DNA of 64,000 bases from Candidatus Nitrosopelagicus sp. (GTDB lineage Archaea > Thermoproteota > Nitrososphaeria > Nitrososphaerales > Nitrosopumilaceae), in contig JAOMBO010000002.1 in NCBI GenBank assembly GCA_028344575.1, forward strand, positions 1 to 64,000, written 5' to 3'. Positions 43,644 to 52,143 of this stretch are shown here, one piece after another; the first letter of the stretch is position 1, and each line of letters begins with the position of its first letter. The notes under the pieces were generated by a model that searched no databases, had not been told where the DNA came from, and saw nothing but the letters and a program-made list of their open reading frames with translations. A program made the position numbers and the translations under genes.

Positions 43644-43738
43644 ATATCATTTTCTTCATTACATTATTATCTTTACTAAGATGGTATAATTTTCAAATAG
43701 GCATTTCTTTAAATTATAAGTAAACGAATTTCATACAA

Positions 43739-46510
43739 TTGAAAAAAATTTGGATTCTGCCTGTGCTAGTATTCTTTTTAGGATTTCCTTTAGCAAGCGC
43801 ACACCCATTTTTGTTAGATTCTGAACCTGGACAAGGTCAAAATGCGCCAGCAGGAACCATCCAAATTATTACAAATTATTCCGAAGCAGTAGAGATTGGT
43901 TTTTCTGAATTAAAAGTATATGATGCAAATGGAAATCAAATTGATAACAGAGATACAGCATACAATGATGGAGAAACATCACTGATAATTACTACACAAC
44001 CTCTTGAAGATGGAGTTTATACAATAACTAGCAAAGTTTTATCAAAAGTTGATGGTCATTTAGTTCAAGCAGCAATAGTATTTGGAGTTGGAGATGTAAA
44101 AATTGATTCAGCTTTATTAGAAAAACAAGAAACCTCAGAGAGTACATTCATTCCAGAATCAATTGCAAGATTTCCAGGATTGGTTGGACAAACAATAGTT
44201 TTAGGTGGAGTTATAGTTTCAATTACAATTTGGTCATCACAACAAACAAGATTTAGAGAAGTTTTTGCTGACATTAATGAACAATTCAAACTAAAATTTT
44301 CAAAAATTATCGGGTATGGAGTTATTGCAACCTTTGCATCAAATTTCATAATGCTAGGTGTTCAAACATGGAGATTAGAAACTTCTCCATTAGATGTTAT
44401 TGGAACTACATTTGGTACAACATGGCTAATTCGAATGATTATCACAATAGTCATAATTGGACTTTGGTTCTGGATGGAAAGAAAAAAACAGATTACAATA
44501 AAAGGACAAATTCCGTTGTTAGTAGCATCATTAATTTTGATTGCAACTACTACAATGATGGGGCATGGTGCATCAACTGAATTAGAAGCTCCATGGATTT
44601 TAGATTACACTCACAATTTGTTATCATCAATATGGATTGGTGGATTAATATTTTTTGCATTTGTTGCATTACCAACAATTACAAAAACTGATAATTCAAC
44701 AAAAGAAAAAATTGCGCTAAGTTTGATTCCAAGATTTTCAGGATTATTCATAATTGCAATCGGAATTTTAATCATAACAGGTCCAACTTTACTATGGTTC
44801 CTAGATGATAATGTAGCCTCACTCACTGACTCCACATATGGAAAATTGATTTTAATAAAAATTGGAATTGCTGCAGTAATGATTGCATTTGGTGGTTTGT
44901 ATCAAGTCAAATTCTTAAAAAATATACACGATTTTGAGAAATTGAACATTTCGAAAAAAATTAGCAAGCCGTTAAAATTTGAAGCCGGGTTAGGAATTGC
45001 CTTACTAGCAGTTGTGGCACTTTTAGTAAATTCTTCATTACCTGCAGGAGAAATTCAATCAGCTGATGCGCTACAAGGAACGTTTGGATTTGAATCTACA
45101 TTATTTTCTGAAAATGCAAAGTTTGATGTCAAAGTATTACCAGCAGGTATTGGATCAAATACAATTTCAGTTATAGTTTCATCATACGATAATAAACCAC
45201 TTGCAGATATTTCTGGCGTAAAAATCAAAGTTTCAAATCCACAAAAAAATATTTCACCAATAGAAGCTGATGTTACAGAGAACATACAAGATTCAATTAC
45301 AAAGTATTCAGGAGATGCAACATTTGGATTTGCAGGAAATTGGCAAATTGAGTTAGAAGCCCAAAGAACAGAAAACTCTAATGAAAATGCAATATTCAAT
45401 CTTCAGATAAAACCATCATTAAATGATATTAGAACTGAGATTACTGAATATGATTTTCCGGCAGACGAGGTAGCACCATTATTCCCAGTTTATGATGGAG
45501 AAAATATTTGGATTTCTGATGCACAAAAACCACGACTTTGGAAGTTTTCAATAGAAGATGAACAATTTACACCATACACATTTGATGGATTAACAACAAT
45601 TTTCATGGATATCGGTAAAGATGGTAAAATTTGGTTTACAGATACACCTAATTCAAAAATTGGAAGTTTTGATCCTAAAACAGAAAAATTTGAAACAATT
45701 CAATTACCACAATTTAGTTTAGCGATAAAAAAATCATTGCCAACATCTGTAGCAGTTGATAATGACAATGATGTTTGGGTGGCAGTAATTGATCAATCAT
45801 TATTGTTAGAGTATAATCAATCTACAAAAAAATTCAAAATAGTAAATACAATCACACCTGAAGCAGGTCCAACTGCAATTGAAATTGATAGTTCAAACAA
45901 CGTGTGGTTTGCCGAATCACTAGTAGGAAAACTTGGAAAAATTGATGCAAATACAAAAGAGGTAACTGAATTTACCCCTCAAATAGAACCGATGGCAGAA
46001 CCGTTTGCACTAATGATTGACAAGGAAGAAAATGTGTGGATTGCAGAACATATTGGTCCTGCAATAACAAAATTCAATCCAATTTTAGAAGACTTTGAGC
46101 AAGTAAAAATTTCAAATCCAGACTCATTGCCATTTGGAATGGCCTTTGATAAATATGATAACATGTGGGTGGCACAACATGTGATAGACAGTTTAGTTGT
46201 GTATGATCAAAGCAGTAATCAAATTATTGAAATTGCTATACCAACTGAAGGTTCATTCACACAATTTGTTGTTGCAGACGATAATGGAGATATTTGGTTT
46301 GTAGAACAACGAGGAGGAAAACTTGGTAAAGTTTCAATCAGTGCAGTACCTAGTCAGATAGTAACAGTTCAAGAAGAAACATCTCAAAGTATAATGTATG
46401 TAGAATTAGTAGCTCCAATTATTGCAGCAGGAATTATTGCAACATCGTTGTTTTATGTTAAGAGTATAAGAGATAAGAGAAAAATTGACGAGTTAATTTC
46501 CACTAAGTAA
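43739..46510 (+). CDS. CopC-CopD fusion with C-terminal Vgb-like beta-propeller
   Basis: The start is TTG. The protein has 923 residues. A signal peptide ending PLASA exposes HPFLLDSEPGQGQ, the CopC start whose first histidine binds Cu(II) in known CopC. CopC continues to KVDGHLVQAAIVFGVG. Residues about 140-420 contain eight membrane spans of CopD type. After a beta domain, residues about 560-860 are a propeller of the streptogramin-lyase/NHL kind with repeats such as DGKIWFTDTPNSKIGSFDP and SSNNVWFAESLVGKLGKID. A last membrane span ends in a basic tail. It likely binds copper outside and moves it in. Confidence 0.9.
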   Translation: MKKIWILPVLVFFLGFPLASAHPFLLDSEPGQGQNAPAGTIQIITNYSEAVEIGFSELKVYDANGNQIDNRDTAYNDGETSLIITTQPLEDGVYTITSKVLSKVDGHLVQAAIVFGVGDVKIDSALLEKQETSESTFIPESIARFPGLVGQTIVLGGVIVSITIWSSQQTRFREVFADINEQFKLKFSKIIGYGVIATFASNFIMLGVQTWRLETSPLDVIGTTFGTTWLIRMIITIVIIGLWFWMERKKQITIKGQIPLLVASLILIATTTMMGHGASTELEAPWILDYTHNLLSSIWIGGLIFFAFVALPTITKTDNSTKEKIALSLIPRFSGLFIIAIGILIITGPTLLWFLDDNVASLTDSTYGKLILIKIGIAAVMIAFGGLYQVKFLKNIHDFEKLNISKKISKPLKFEAGLGIALLAVVALLVNSSLPAGEIQSADALQGTFGFESTLFSENAKFDVKVLPAGIGSNTISVIVSSYDNKPLADISGVKIKVSNPQKNISPIEADVTENIQDSITKYSGDATFGFAGNWQIELEAQRTENSNENAIFNLQIKPSLNDIRTEITEYDFPADEVAPLFPVYDGENIWISDAQKPRLWKFSIEDEQFTPYTFDGLTTIFMDIGKDGKIWFTDTPNSKIGSFDPKTEKFETIQLPQFSLAIKKSLPTSVAVDNDNDVWVAVIDQSLLLEYNQSTKKFKIVNTITPEAGPTAIEIDSSNNVWFAESLVGKLGKIDANTKEVTEFTPQIEPMAEPFALMIDKEENVWIAEHIGPAITKFNPILEDFEQVKISNPDSLPFGMAFDKYDNMWVAQHVIDSLVVYDQSSNQIIEIAIPTEGSFTQFVVADDNGDIWFVEQRGGKLGKVSISAVPSQIVTVQEETSQSIMYVELVAPIIAAGIIATSLFYVKSIRDKRKIDELISTK

Positions 46511-46536
46511 AATAAGAGTAAGAATAATTTTACAAT

Positions 46537-47961
46537 ATGAAGATCATATTCGGAATACTATTAGCTTTTTTTGTTACATTTTCAATTGGAACAGCATATG
46601 GTCATGGTGCAGGTATTGAAGCATCACCATTAATTTTCACTAATGATAGACAAGTCAAGGTTACAGTAGAATTACTGCCAGCCGATTTTTACAAATCAGA
46701 TGAGAAAATAATCAAGATTGATGCGTATGACCATACAAACCGTGAAACCATTACAAATGCTAGTTTCAAAGTTCAAATTTTCAATGATAATCAGTTAATG
46801 TTAGATGAATGGTTTTACACACAAGACGGAAATTTAATTTTAAAAGTTGATCCAGATGTAATTGTTACAAGTAGGGATACTATTGAGATTTCTGGAGAGA
46901 AAAATGATTTTGGATTATGGGAAAAAACAGATACAACACCATTAATTGTAACTGGGCCGATTTTTGACAAAGGTGGAATATACACATTCAAGATTATACT
47001 TGATGCACAAGACGAGATTGGAATAATCAGTAATGTTGAGTTTGAAGTACAAGTAAGCGTAACTGATGTATCATATTATCAAGAAAATACAGGGCAAAAA
47101 GACACAGAGTTTAGAGTAAAATCATACTATGATAAAATTAGCAGTTTTGAGTATGATGCAAAAGAAAACGTTGCGAAGATTAGTTTTCCATTTGATTTTT
47201 CTGAAACAAACATTTCACATACAAATGTAATACACACAGAAATAATGTTTCCAAAAAATACACTAGAATTTCTTTCGCCAAATTATTCAGGGACAGGTAA
47301 TGGTGTAGAATTATTCAAATCATCTATATTTATCGACGATTATTCTGAAGAAGATAATCGTATAGTTCATTTTGTACTACTGCCAGATCATCTAAGACAC
47401 ATCAAGAATCAATTAAAAAAGATGGATACAGATAGTTCATCTGTAGTATTACCTAATTCAATTGATTTAGTGCTCAATAAGGGAAAAGAAATAGAATTTC
47501 CATTACGGACCTTAACACTTAGTGAAGAATATCAAGTTGATTTATCATGGGATCCTAAAGTTATCATTCCTGGAGAGAAAGTCAAGTTCATCTATACATT
47601 CAGAGATACGACAGACTTGGGTCCAATTAGAAATTCGGATTACACATTTACAATATTACAAGATGGTAAAACAATTTTTTCTGAAGATAGATTTGCAAAA
47701 ATTGGTGCAGACTTTACAGACTTTACATTTACAGAAGAACAAACAGGGTTAACGGTTGCTAGATTTTCAAATATCTCAGGTAGTGGACAGCAAACAGAAT
47801 TTGCATTCGTAGTTGGTGGACAAACAGAATCAAAATCATCATCAGTTCCAGAGTGGGTGAAGAACAATGCTGGATGGTGGGCTGATGGACGAATACCAGA
47901 CTCTGCATTCATTGATGGAATTGAATATTTGATCAAAGATGGAATTATAAAAATAAATTAA
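46537..47961 (+). CDS. Exported beta-rich protein with one C-terminal WVKNNAxWW motif and N-terminal His
   Basis: This 474-residue paralog of the 38756-40411 protein has a signal peptide ending GTAYG that leaves HGAGIEASPLIF as mature start. The N-terminal domains match in outline (LLPADF versus LDPADM; GPIFDKGGIY versus GPIFEKGGLY). It ends with one copy of the motif VPEWVKNNAGWWADGRIPDS followed by GIEYLIKDGIIKIN. It lies 27 bp after the CopC-CopD gene on the same strand, suggesting co-expression. Function unknown. Confidence 0.8.
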   Translation: MKIIFGILLAFFVTFSIGTAYGHGAGIEASPLIFTNDRQVKVTVELLPADFYKSDEKIIKIDAYDHTNRETITNASFKVQIFNDNQLMLDEWFYTQDGNLILKVDPDVIVTSRDTIEISGEKNDFGLWEKTDTTPLIVTGPIFDKGGIYTFKIILDAQDEIGIISNVEFEVQVSVTDVSYYQENTGQKDTEFRVKSYYDKISSFEYDAKENVAKISFPFDFSETNISHTNVIHTEIMFPKNTLEFLSPNYSGTGNGVELFKSSIFIDDYSEEDNRIVHFVLLPDHLRHIKNQLKKMDTDSSSVVLPNSIDLVLNKGKEIEFPLRTLTLSEEYQVDLSWDPKVIIPGEKVKFIYTFRDTTDLGPIRNSDYTFTILQDGKTIFSEDRFAKIGADFTDFTFTEEQTGLTVARFSNISGSGQQTEFAFVVGGQTESKSSSVPEWVKNNAGWWADGRIPDSAFIDGIEYLIKDGIIKIN

Positions 47962-47973
47962 AAAAAATCTTAG

Positions 47974-48105
47974 TTACTCAAAAGCTGAAACAAAACTAGA
48001 TTCTTCAACTTTTGATTTTGTACATTTACATCGATTAGAGTCTTCACCACACTCGAAGCAAATTAGGAGATTTCCTTTTTTGTAGTCATAAAGTGACATT
48101 TCCAT
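47974..48105 (-). CDS. Small cysteine-rich protein
   Basis: This frame of 43 codons begins MEMSLYDYKKGNLLICFECG and continues with NRCKCTKSK. The C-x2-C and C-x-C pairs form a possible zinc or copper knuckle. It lies between the copper cluster and pyrB with no other gene in the gap. Coding character is moderate, and the case rests on the cysteine spacing. Confidence 0.55.
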   Translation of the reverse strand: MEMSLYDYKKGNLLICFECGEDSNRCKCTKSKVEESSFVSAFE

Positions 48106-48170
48106 GTATTATTACAAAATTTGTATTTAATGATACTTGGGCATATAGATCAAGTATGACTACTGTTTTC

Positions 48171-49088
48171 TTATTTTAAGAGTAGACTTAAAATTGCTGC
48201 ACGAGTAAATTTTCCGTATTCAGCTTGTTGGAAGTATTTTGCTTGTTTTGTAGAATCAACATCTGTAGAAATTTCGTCAATTCTTGGAAGAGGATGTAAT
48301 AATATAGAATCTTCTTTCATTTTATTTACAACATCTTGACCTATTACATAACTACCCTTTACTTTGACATATTCTTCTTCATCAGGAAACCTTTCTTTTT
48401 GAATTCTTGTTACATACAAGACATCTAGATCTTCTATGTACTCATCAAGATTTTCAGATTCAGTATATGATAAATTTTCTTTAAGATTGTATGTAGAATC
48501 ACTTCTAATTTTTAATGATTCAGGAGATATCAGATGTACATTAACATCATAATGGCTTAATCCATACAACAAAGAGTAAACTGTTCTTCCATATTTCAGA
48601 TCACCAACTATTCCAATATTTTTTCCATCGATTTTACCTAATTCTTTTTTTATCGTATACAAATCTTGAATTGCTTGTGTAGGATGTTCTTCCGTTCCAC
48701 TACCTGCATTAATTACAGGTTTTGTTGATACTTCTGCTGCAAATTTACTGGAACCATCTAAGGAATGGCGCAGAACAATTGCGTCAGTGTATCCAGCCAT
48801 TATTCTTACAGTATCAGCTAGACTTTCACCTTTTTGAACAGAAGAAGATGTTGCATCGGCAATTCCAAATGATGTTCCCCCAATCAAAGCCATCGCAGAT
48901 TGAAAGCTAAGTCTAGTTCTAGTACTTGGTTCGAAGAAAAGATATCCTAAAGTTTTTCCTCTGGCTATTTCCCGTCTTTGTTCTGCCTTCATTTCGATTA
49001 TTTCATTAGTTTTAGAGTAGATTTGCTCTAGATCATCCTTGGATAAATCACGTATAGATATGATATTTTCTTGAGAAAAATTATTCAT
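48171..49088 (-). CDS. pyrB: Aspartate carbamoyltransferase catalytic subunit
   Basis: This enzyme makes carbamoyl aspartate in pyrimidine synthesis. The carbamoyl-phosphate loop is FFEPSTRTRLSFQSAM. Further marks are QKGESLADTVRIM, HPTQAIQDLY and LLHPLPRIDEIS. The start at 49088 (MNNFSQENIISIRDL) is preferred over 49100 because a TATA-like box at 49111-49119 would then place the transcription start at the ATG. The product has about 305 residues. The gene is head to head with pyrI, only 40 bp apart. Confidence 0.95.
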   Translation of the reverse strand: MNNFSQENIISIRDLSKDDLEQIYSKTNEIIEMKAEQRREIARGKTLGYLFFEPSTRTRLSFQSAMALIGGTSFGIADATSSSVQKGESLADTVRIMAGYTDAIVLRHSLDGSSKFAAEVSTKPVINAGSGTEEHPTQAIQDLYTIKKELGKIDGKNIGIVGDLKYGRTVYSLLYGLSHYDVNVHLISPESLKIRSDSTYNLKENLSYTESENLDEYIEDLDVLYVTRIQKERFPDEEEYVKVKGSYVIGQDVVNKMKEDSILLHPLPRIDEISTDVDSTKQAKYFQQAEYGKFTRAAILSLLLK

Positions 49089-49096
49089 TCTTTGAA

Positions 49097-49120
49097 TCAT
49101 ATATAGTGGCAGATATACAA
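49097..49120. promoter_or_regulatory. Compact divergent promoter of pyrB and pyrI
   Basis: A plus-strand TATA-like CATATATAG (49098-49106) sits about 26 bases before the pyrI ATG at 49129. A minus-strand TTTGTATATC (49111-49120) sits about 25-30 bases before the pyrB ATG at 49088. Both genes would have leaderless mRNAs, with both boxes squeezed into 24 bp. Confidence 0.5.
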
Positions 49121-49128
49121 ACTATTCT

Positions 49129-49599
49129 ATGGAACAATCTGATCTTATAGTCAGACGTATCAAAGATGGGACGGTAATTGATCATATTAACGAGGGAAAA
49201 GGCCTCAATGTTTTAGAAGCACTTGAAATTGACGGTAGTCGTGGAAATGTAATAACAATTGCATTAAACATGCCTAGCGGTAAATTAAAGAAAAAAGACA
49301 TGATAAAGGTAGAAGGTAGATTTCTAGAAGACGATGATACAAACAAGCTAGCCGTAATTGCTCCGTCTTCGACTGTAAATATTATCAAGAATTACAAATT
49401 GGTTGAAAAAAGACGAGTTTCACTACCAAATCAGATAGAACAAATTTTTAGATGCTCAAATCCAGATTGCATAACTAACAGTCAAGAACACATTGAATCT
49501 ACAATGGAGGTCATGGATAAAGAAAATCTTGTGCTAAAGTGTAGATACTGTGGAAGAATTTTAGATGTTAATGATCTAAAAATCAGCAAAAAGAATTAA
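49129..49599 (+). CDS. pyrI: Aspartate carbamoyltransferase regulatory subunit
   Basis: This 156-residue subunit gives allosteric control by CTP/ATP. The N-terminal allosteric domain has IVRRIKDGTVIDHINEGKGL and KKDMIKVEGRFLED. The C-terminal zinc domain shows the four cysteines FRCSNPDCITN and LKCRYCGRIL. It is transcribed away from pyrB rather than in a pyrBI operon as in many archaea and bacteria. Confidence 0.95.
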   Translation: MEQSDLIVRRIKDGTVIDHINEGKGLNVLEALEIDGSRGNVITIALNMPSGKLKKKDMIKVEGRFLEDDDTNKLAVIAPSSTVNIIKNYKLVEKRRVSLPNQIEQIFRCSNPDCITNSQEHIESTMEVMDKENLVLKCRYCGRILDVNDLKISKKN

Positions 49600-49627
49600 A
49601 AAATTTTAAAAAAATTATTTTTTTTGA
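49600..49627. terminator. Bidirectional A/T-tract terminator between pyrI and atpK
   Basis: The gap between the convergent stops consists of A-runs followed by T-runs (AATTTTAAAAAAATTATTTTTT-like). It offers a T-tract to each strand and matches intrinsic termination in archaea. No other feature is present. Confidence 0.5.
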
Positions 49628-49966
49628 TTATTGTCCTAAGATAATGAACATCATGACGATACCGTAGATTGCAATTGATTCTACCATTCCGATGAAGATG
49701 AACACTTTGGATTGTAATGCTGGGTTTTCAGTAATTACTGCTAAACCTGCAGAACCAACATAACCTAAACCAATTCCTGCACCCATTGCGGCAAGACCAA
49801 ATGCAAGACCTGCACCGATTAATTTTGAACCATCACCGCTACCAGAAGAAGCGTCTCCTTCCTGAGCATGTGCTACGCCGGTTAGTCCTGTAAATGAAAC
49901 TGCGATGACTGCAAGTAAGAATATTGATAGGGGTCTCATTTTCAATTTTTGAATTCTAGTAACCAT
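49628..49966 (-). CDS. atpK: A-type ATP synthase subunit K (proteolipid c ring)
   Basis: After an N-terminal hydrophobic segment that reads as a cleavable signal (RPLSIFLLAVIAVSFTG, then AHAQEG), a single helical hairpin is present. GAGLAFGLAAMGAGIGLGYV is helix 1, and FIFIGMVESIAIYGIVMMFI is helix 2 with the ion-binding glutamate. One carboxylate per hairpin implies a one-Glu-per-hairpin rotor. Start at 49966 (ATG) is preferred; TTG at 49984 and ATG at 49939 are alternatives. It is last in the ATP synthase operon. Confidence 0.93.
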   Translation of the reverse strand: MVTRIQKLKMRPLSIFLLAVIAVSFTGLTGVAHAQEGDASSGSGDGSKLIGAGLAFGLAAMGAGIGLGYVGSAGLAVITENPALQSKVFIFIGMVESIAIYGIVMMFIILGQ

Positions 49967-49989
49967 ATTTAAACCAACACCCAATTTTA

Positions 49990-50121
49990 TTAGATCTTAT
50001 CCAAAGTTTTCTTTTTTGCAGTTTGGAGTTTATCTTTAATTGATTTTGATGAATTTTCGTATTCTTGATCTAAAGTTTTCTTAGAATTTTCAAGTAATCT
50101 TTTAATTTCGTCTTTTGCCAT
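49990..50121 (-). CDS. 43-residue charged helical protein in the ATP synthase operon
   Basis: An ATG frame starts one base after the atpD stop and ends 23 bp before atpK. The product is nearly all charged or polar and helical (MAKDEIKRLLENSKKTLDQE, then KDKLQTAKKKTLDKI). The tight spacing argues for translation. It has no known family that I recognise; it might be a stalk or assembly helper of the ATPase. Confidence 0.65.
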   Translation of the reverse strand: MAKDEIKRLLENSKKTLDQEYENSSKSIKDKLQTAKKKTLDKI

Positions 50122-50122
50122 T

Positions 50123-50755
50123 TTATTGCCTTTTCTCCATTGAAGCTTTCACTTTTTTTAACCTTGCGAATTCCTCTCTTTCTCTTTCTTCTAGGGTAGC
50201 AAGTATAAAGCGAACTCGCTGTTTGTATTGAGGAATAATTACATTTTCTAAAGCATTTAGAAGTTTTTGTGTCTTTTCAAGAGCTTTTGCTAGACTAAAA
50301 ATAGAATTTTCATATTCGGCAGCCTTACAAATTTTTGGAAGTAAATCTTTGATTAATTTTGCACCACGATCAATTGATGCATTTGTATCTGCAAATCCAT
50401 AAGGAATTGATTTTGTGTCTTTTTCAGTGACACTTAGTACAGGAATAGTCACATCTACTACACGTTTTACATCAGATTCTACCTCCATTACACCAGGTGT
50501 AGATTGTGCTACAGAATCAACTGTTGCTACACCTAAAGATAGGTATGATTCGTTAACGGATTTGTAAATATCTTGTAAGGGCTCCCAAATTCCACCTCTA
50601 GTTTTTTGTGCTTCAGCAATCATTTCTTCAATATTTTTTAGTAAAACTTTACGTTTATCATCTAAAATTCCCTGTACCATAGTAGCAACTTGACTAGAAC
50701 GTTTGTACTTGAAAAGCTCAATCTTTGTTGCTGTTACGTTTTGTCCAAATGACAT
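50123..50755 (-). CDS. atpD: A-type ATP synthase subunit D
   Basis: This central-stalk subunit of 210 residues has two long helices. NVTATKIELFKYKRSSQVAT and VQGILDDKRKVLLKNIEEMI form the first, and LEKTQKLLNALENVIIPQYK with RVRFILATLEEREREEFARL the second, with the conserved RLKKVK end. The gene is 6 bp after atpB in the operon. Confidence 0.95.
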   Translation of the reverse strand: MSFGQNVTATKIELFKYKRSSQVATMVQGILDDKRKVLLKNIEEMIAEAQKTRGGIWEPLQDIYKSVNESYLSLGVATVDSVAQSTPGVMEVESDVKRVVDVTIPVLSVTEKDTKSIPYGFADTNASIDRGAKLIKDLLPKICKAAEYENSIFSLAKALEKTQKLLNALENVIIPQYKQRVRFILATLEEREREEFARLKKVKASMEKRQ

Positions 50756-50760
50756 TAGAA

Positions 50761-52143
50761 TTATTCCTTGTAGTATTGGTCTACGTATTTGTCTTTAACT
50801 TTGGTTAATTCATTCTTTGGAAGTTTTGAAACACAGTTCCATTGTAAGCCCAGTGTTTCTTCAATTGTTCTATTTTCATCAATTGCCTGTGTCAAGAATT
50901 TCTTTTCAAATTCATCACCAAAGTTCATGTAATTAAGATCAACTGGTGTAAGTCCTGCTTTTCCTACAATTCCTGCTAATGCTCTTACTTCTTGAGCACG
51001 AGAATATGCATCATAATTTTGATTTGAGATTTCTTGATGATCAGCACGTGTACTTCCTTCACCAATTCCGTCTTTCATGATTCTAGAAAGACTCATCAAG
51101 ATATTGATTGGCGGGTAAACTCCTTGTCTAAACAAATCACGTCCTAGTACAAGTTGTCCTTCTGTAATGTATCCAGTAAGATCTGGAATTGGATGTGTAA
51201 TATCATCAGATGGCATTGTTAAGATAGGTACTTGTGTTACGCTTCCTTTTTTGCCTTTTAATCGTCCTGCTCTTTCATAAATTGTAGAAAGGTCAGTGTA
51301 GAGATAACCTGGATAACCTTTTCTTCCCGGTACTTCTTCTCTTGCTGCACTAATTTCACGAAGTGCTTCTGCATAGTTTGTCATATCAGTAAGAATAACC
51401 AGTACATGCATTCCTAAGTCATATGCAAGATATTCTGCTACAGTTAATGCAACTCTAGGTGTGATAATTCTCTCAATTGCAGGATCATCTGCAAGATTCA
51501 AAAATAGTACACTTCTTTTGAGTGCACCAGATTCTTCTAGACTTCTTTTGAAATATTCTGCTTCACTGTATTGCACACCAATTGCTGCAAATACTACAGC
51601 GAAACTATCGTCTGTTCCAATAATTGCTGCTTGACGTGCAATTTGTGCAGCCAAGATGTTATGTGACATACCAGAGCCTGAAAATATTGGAAGTTTTTGT
51701 CCTCTTACAAGAGTGAGCATTCCATCAATAACAGAAACTCCTGTTTGAATGAAATCTTTTGGATATTCTCTTTGTTCAGGATTCATTGGTGCTCCGTTAA
51801 TATCTAAAAATGAGTCTGCAACTGGTTCAGGTAGACCATCTTTTGCTCTTCCTAAACCATCGAAAACTCTACCAAGTACTTGTTCTGATACTGGCATTTC
51901 CATAACTTTGCCAACAAATTTTGCATTTGTTCCAGATACAGAAAGACCTGTTGTTCCTTCAAAGACTTGTACAACTGCTTTACCGTTTCCAACTTCTAAG
52001 ACTTTACCTAGACGTCTTTCACCTTCAGTTGTTTCAATCTCAACAAGTTCATCAAATGCTGCATTATCAACACCGTCAACAATTACAAGTGGTCCTTTAA
52101 TCTCAGCAATTTTGCTGTATTGAACTCCACCTTGATTACTCAA
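50761..52143 (-). CDS. atpB: A-type ATP synthase subunit B
   Basis: This non-catalytic, nucleotide-binding subunit of 460 residues alternates with A in the A3B3 head. Its site lacks a P-loop: [19 protein letters not shown] stands where A has GxxGx[23 protein letters not shown] and [18 protein letters not shown] are highly conserved. It overlaps atpA by 4 bp. Confidence 0.97.
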   Translation of the reverse strand: MSNQGGVQYSKIAEIKGPLVIVDGVDNAAFDELVEIETTEGERRLGKVLEVGNGKAVVQVFEGTTGLSVSGTNAKFVGKVMEMPVSEQVLGRVFDGLGRAKDGLPEPVADSFLDINGAPMNPEQREYPKDFIQTGVSVIDGMLTLVRGQKLPIFSGSGMSHNILAAQIARQAAIIGTDDSFAVVFAAIGVQYSEAEYFKRSLEESGALKRSVLFLNLADDPAIERIITPRVALTVAEYLAYDLGMHVLVILTDMTNYAEALREISAAREEVPGRKGYPGYLYTDLSTIYERAGRLKGKKGSVTQVPILTMPSDDITHPIPDLTGYITEGQLVLGRDLFRQGVYPPINILMSLSRIMKDGIGEGSTRADHQEISNQNYDAYSRAQEVRALAGIVGKAGLTPVDLNYMNFGDEFEKKFLTQAIDENRTIEETLGLQWNCVSKLPKNELTKVKDKYVDQYYKE

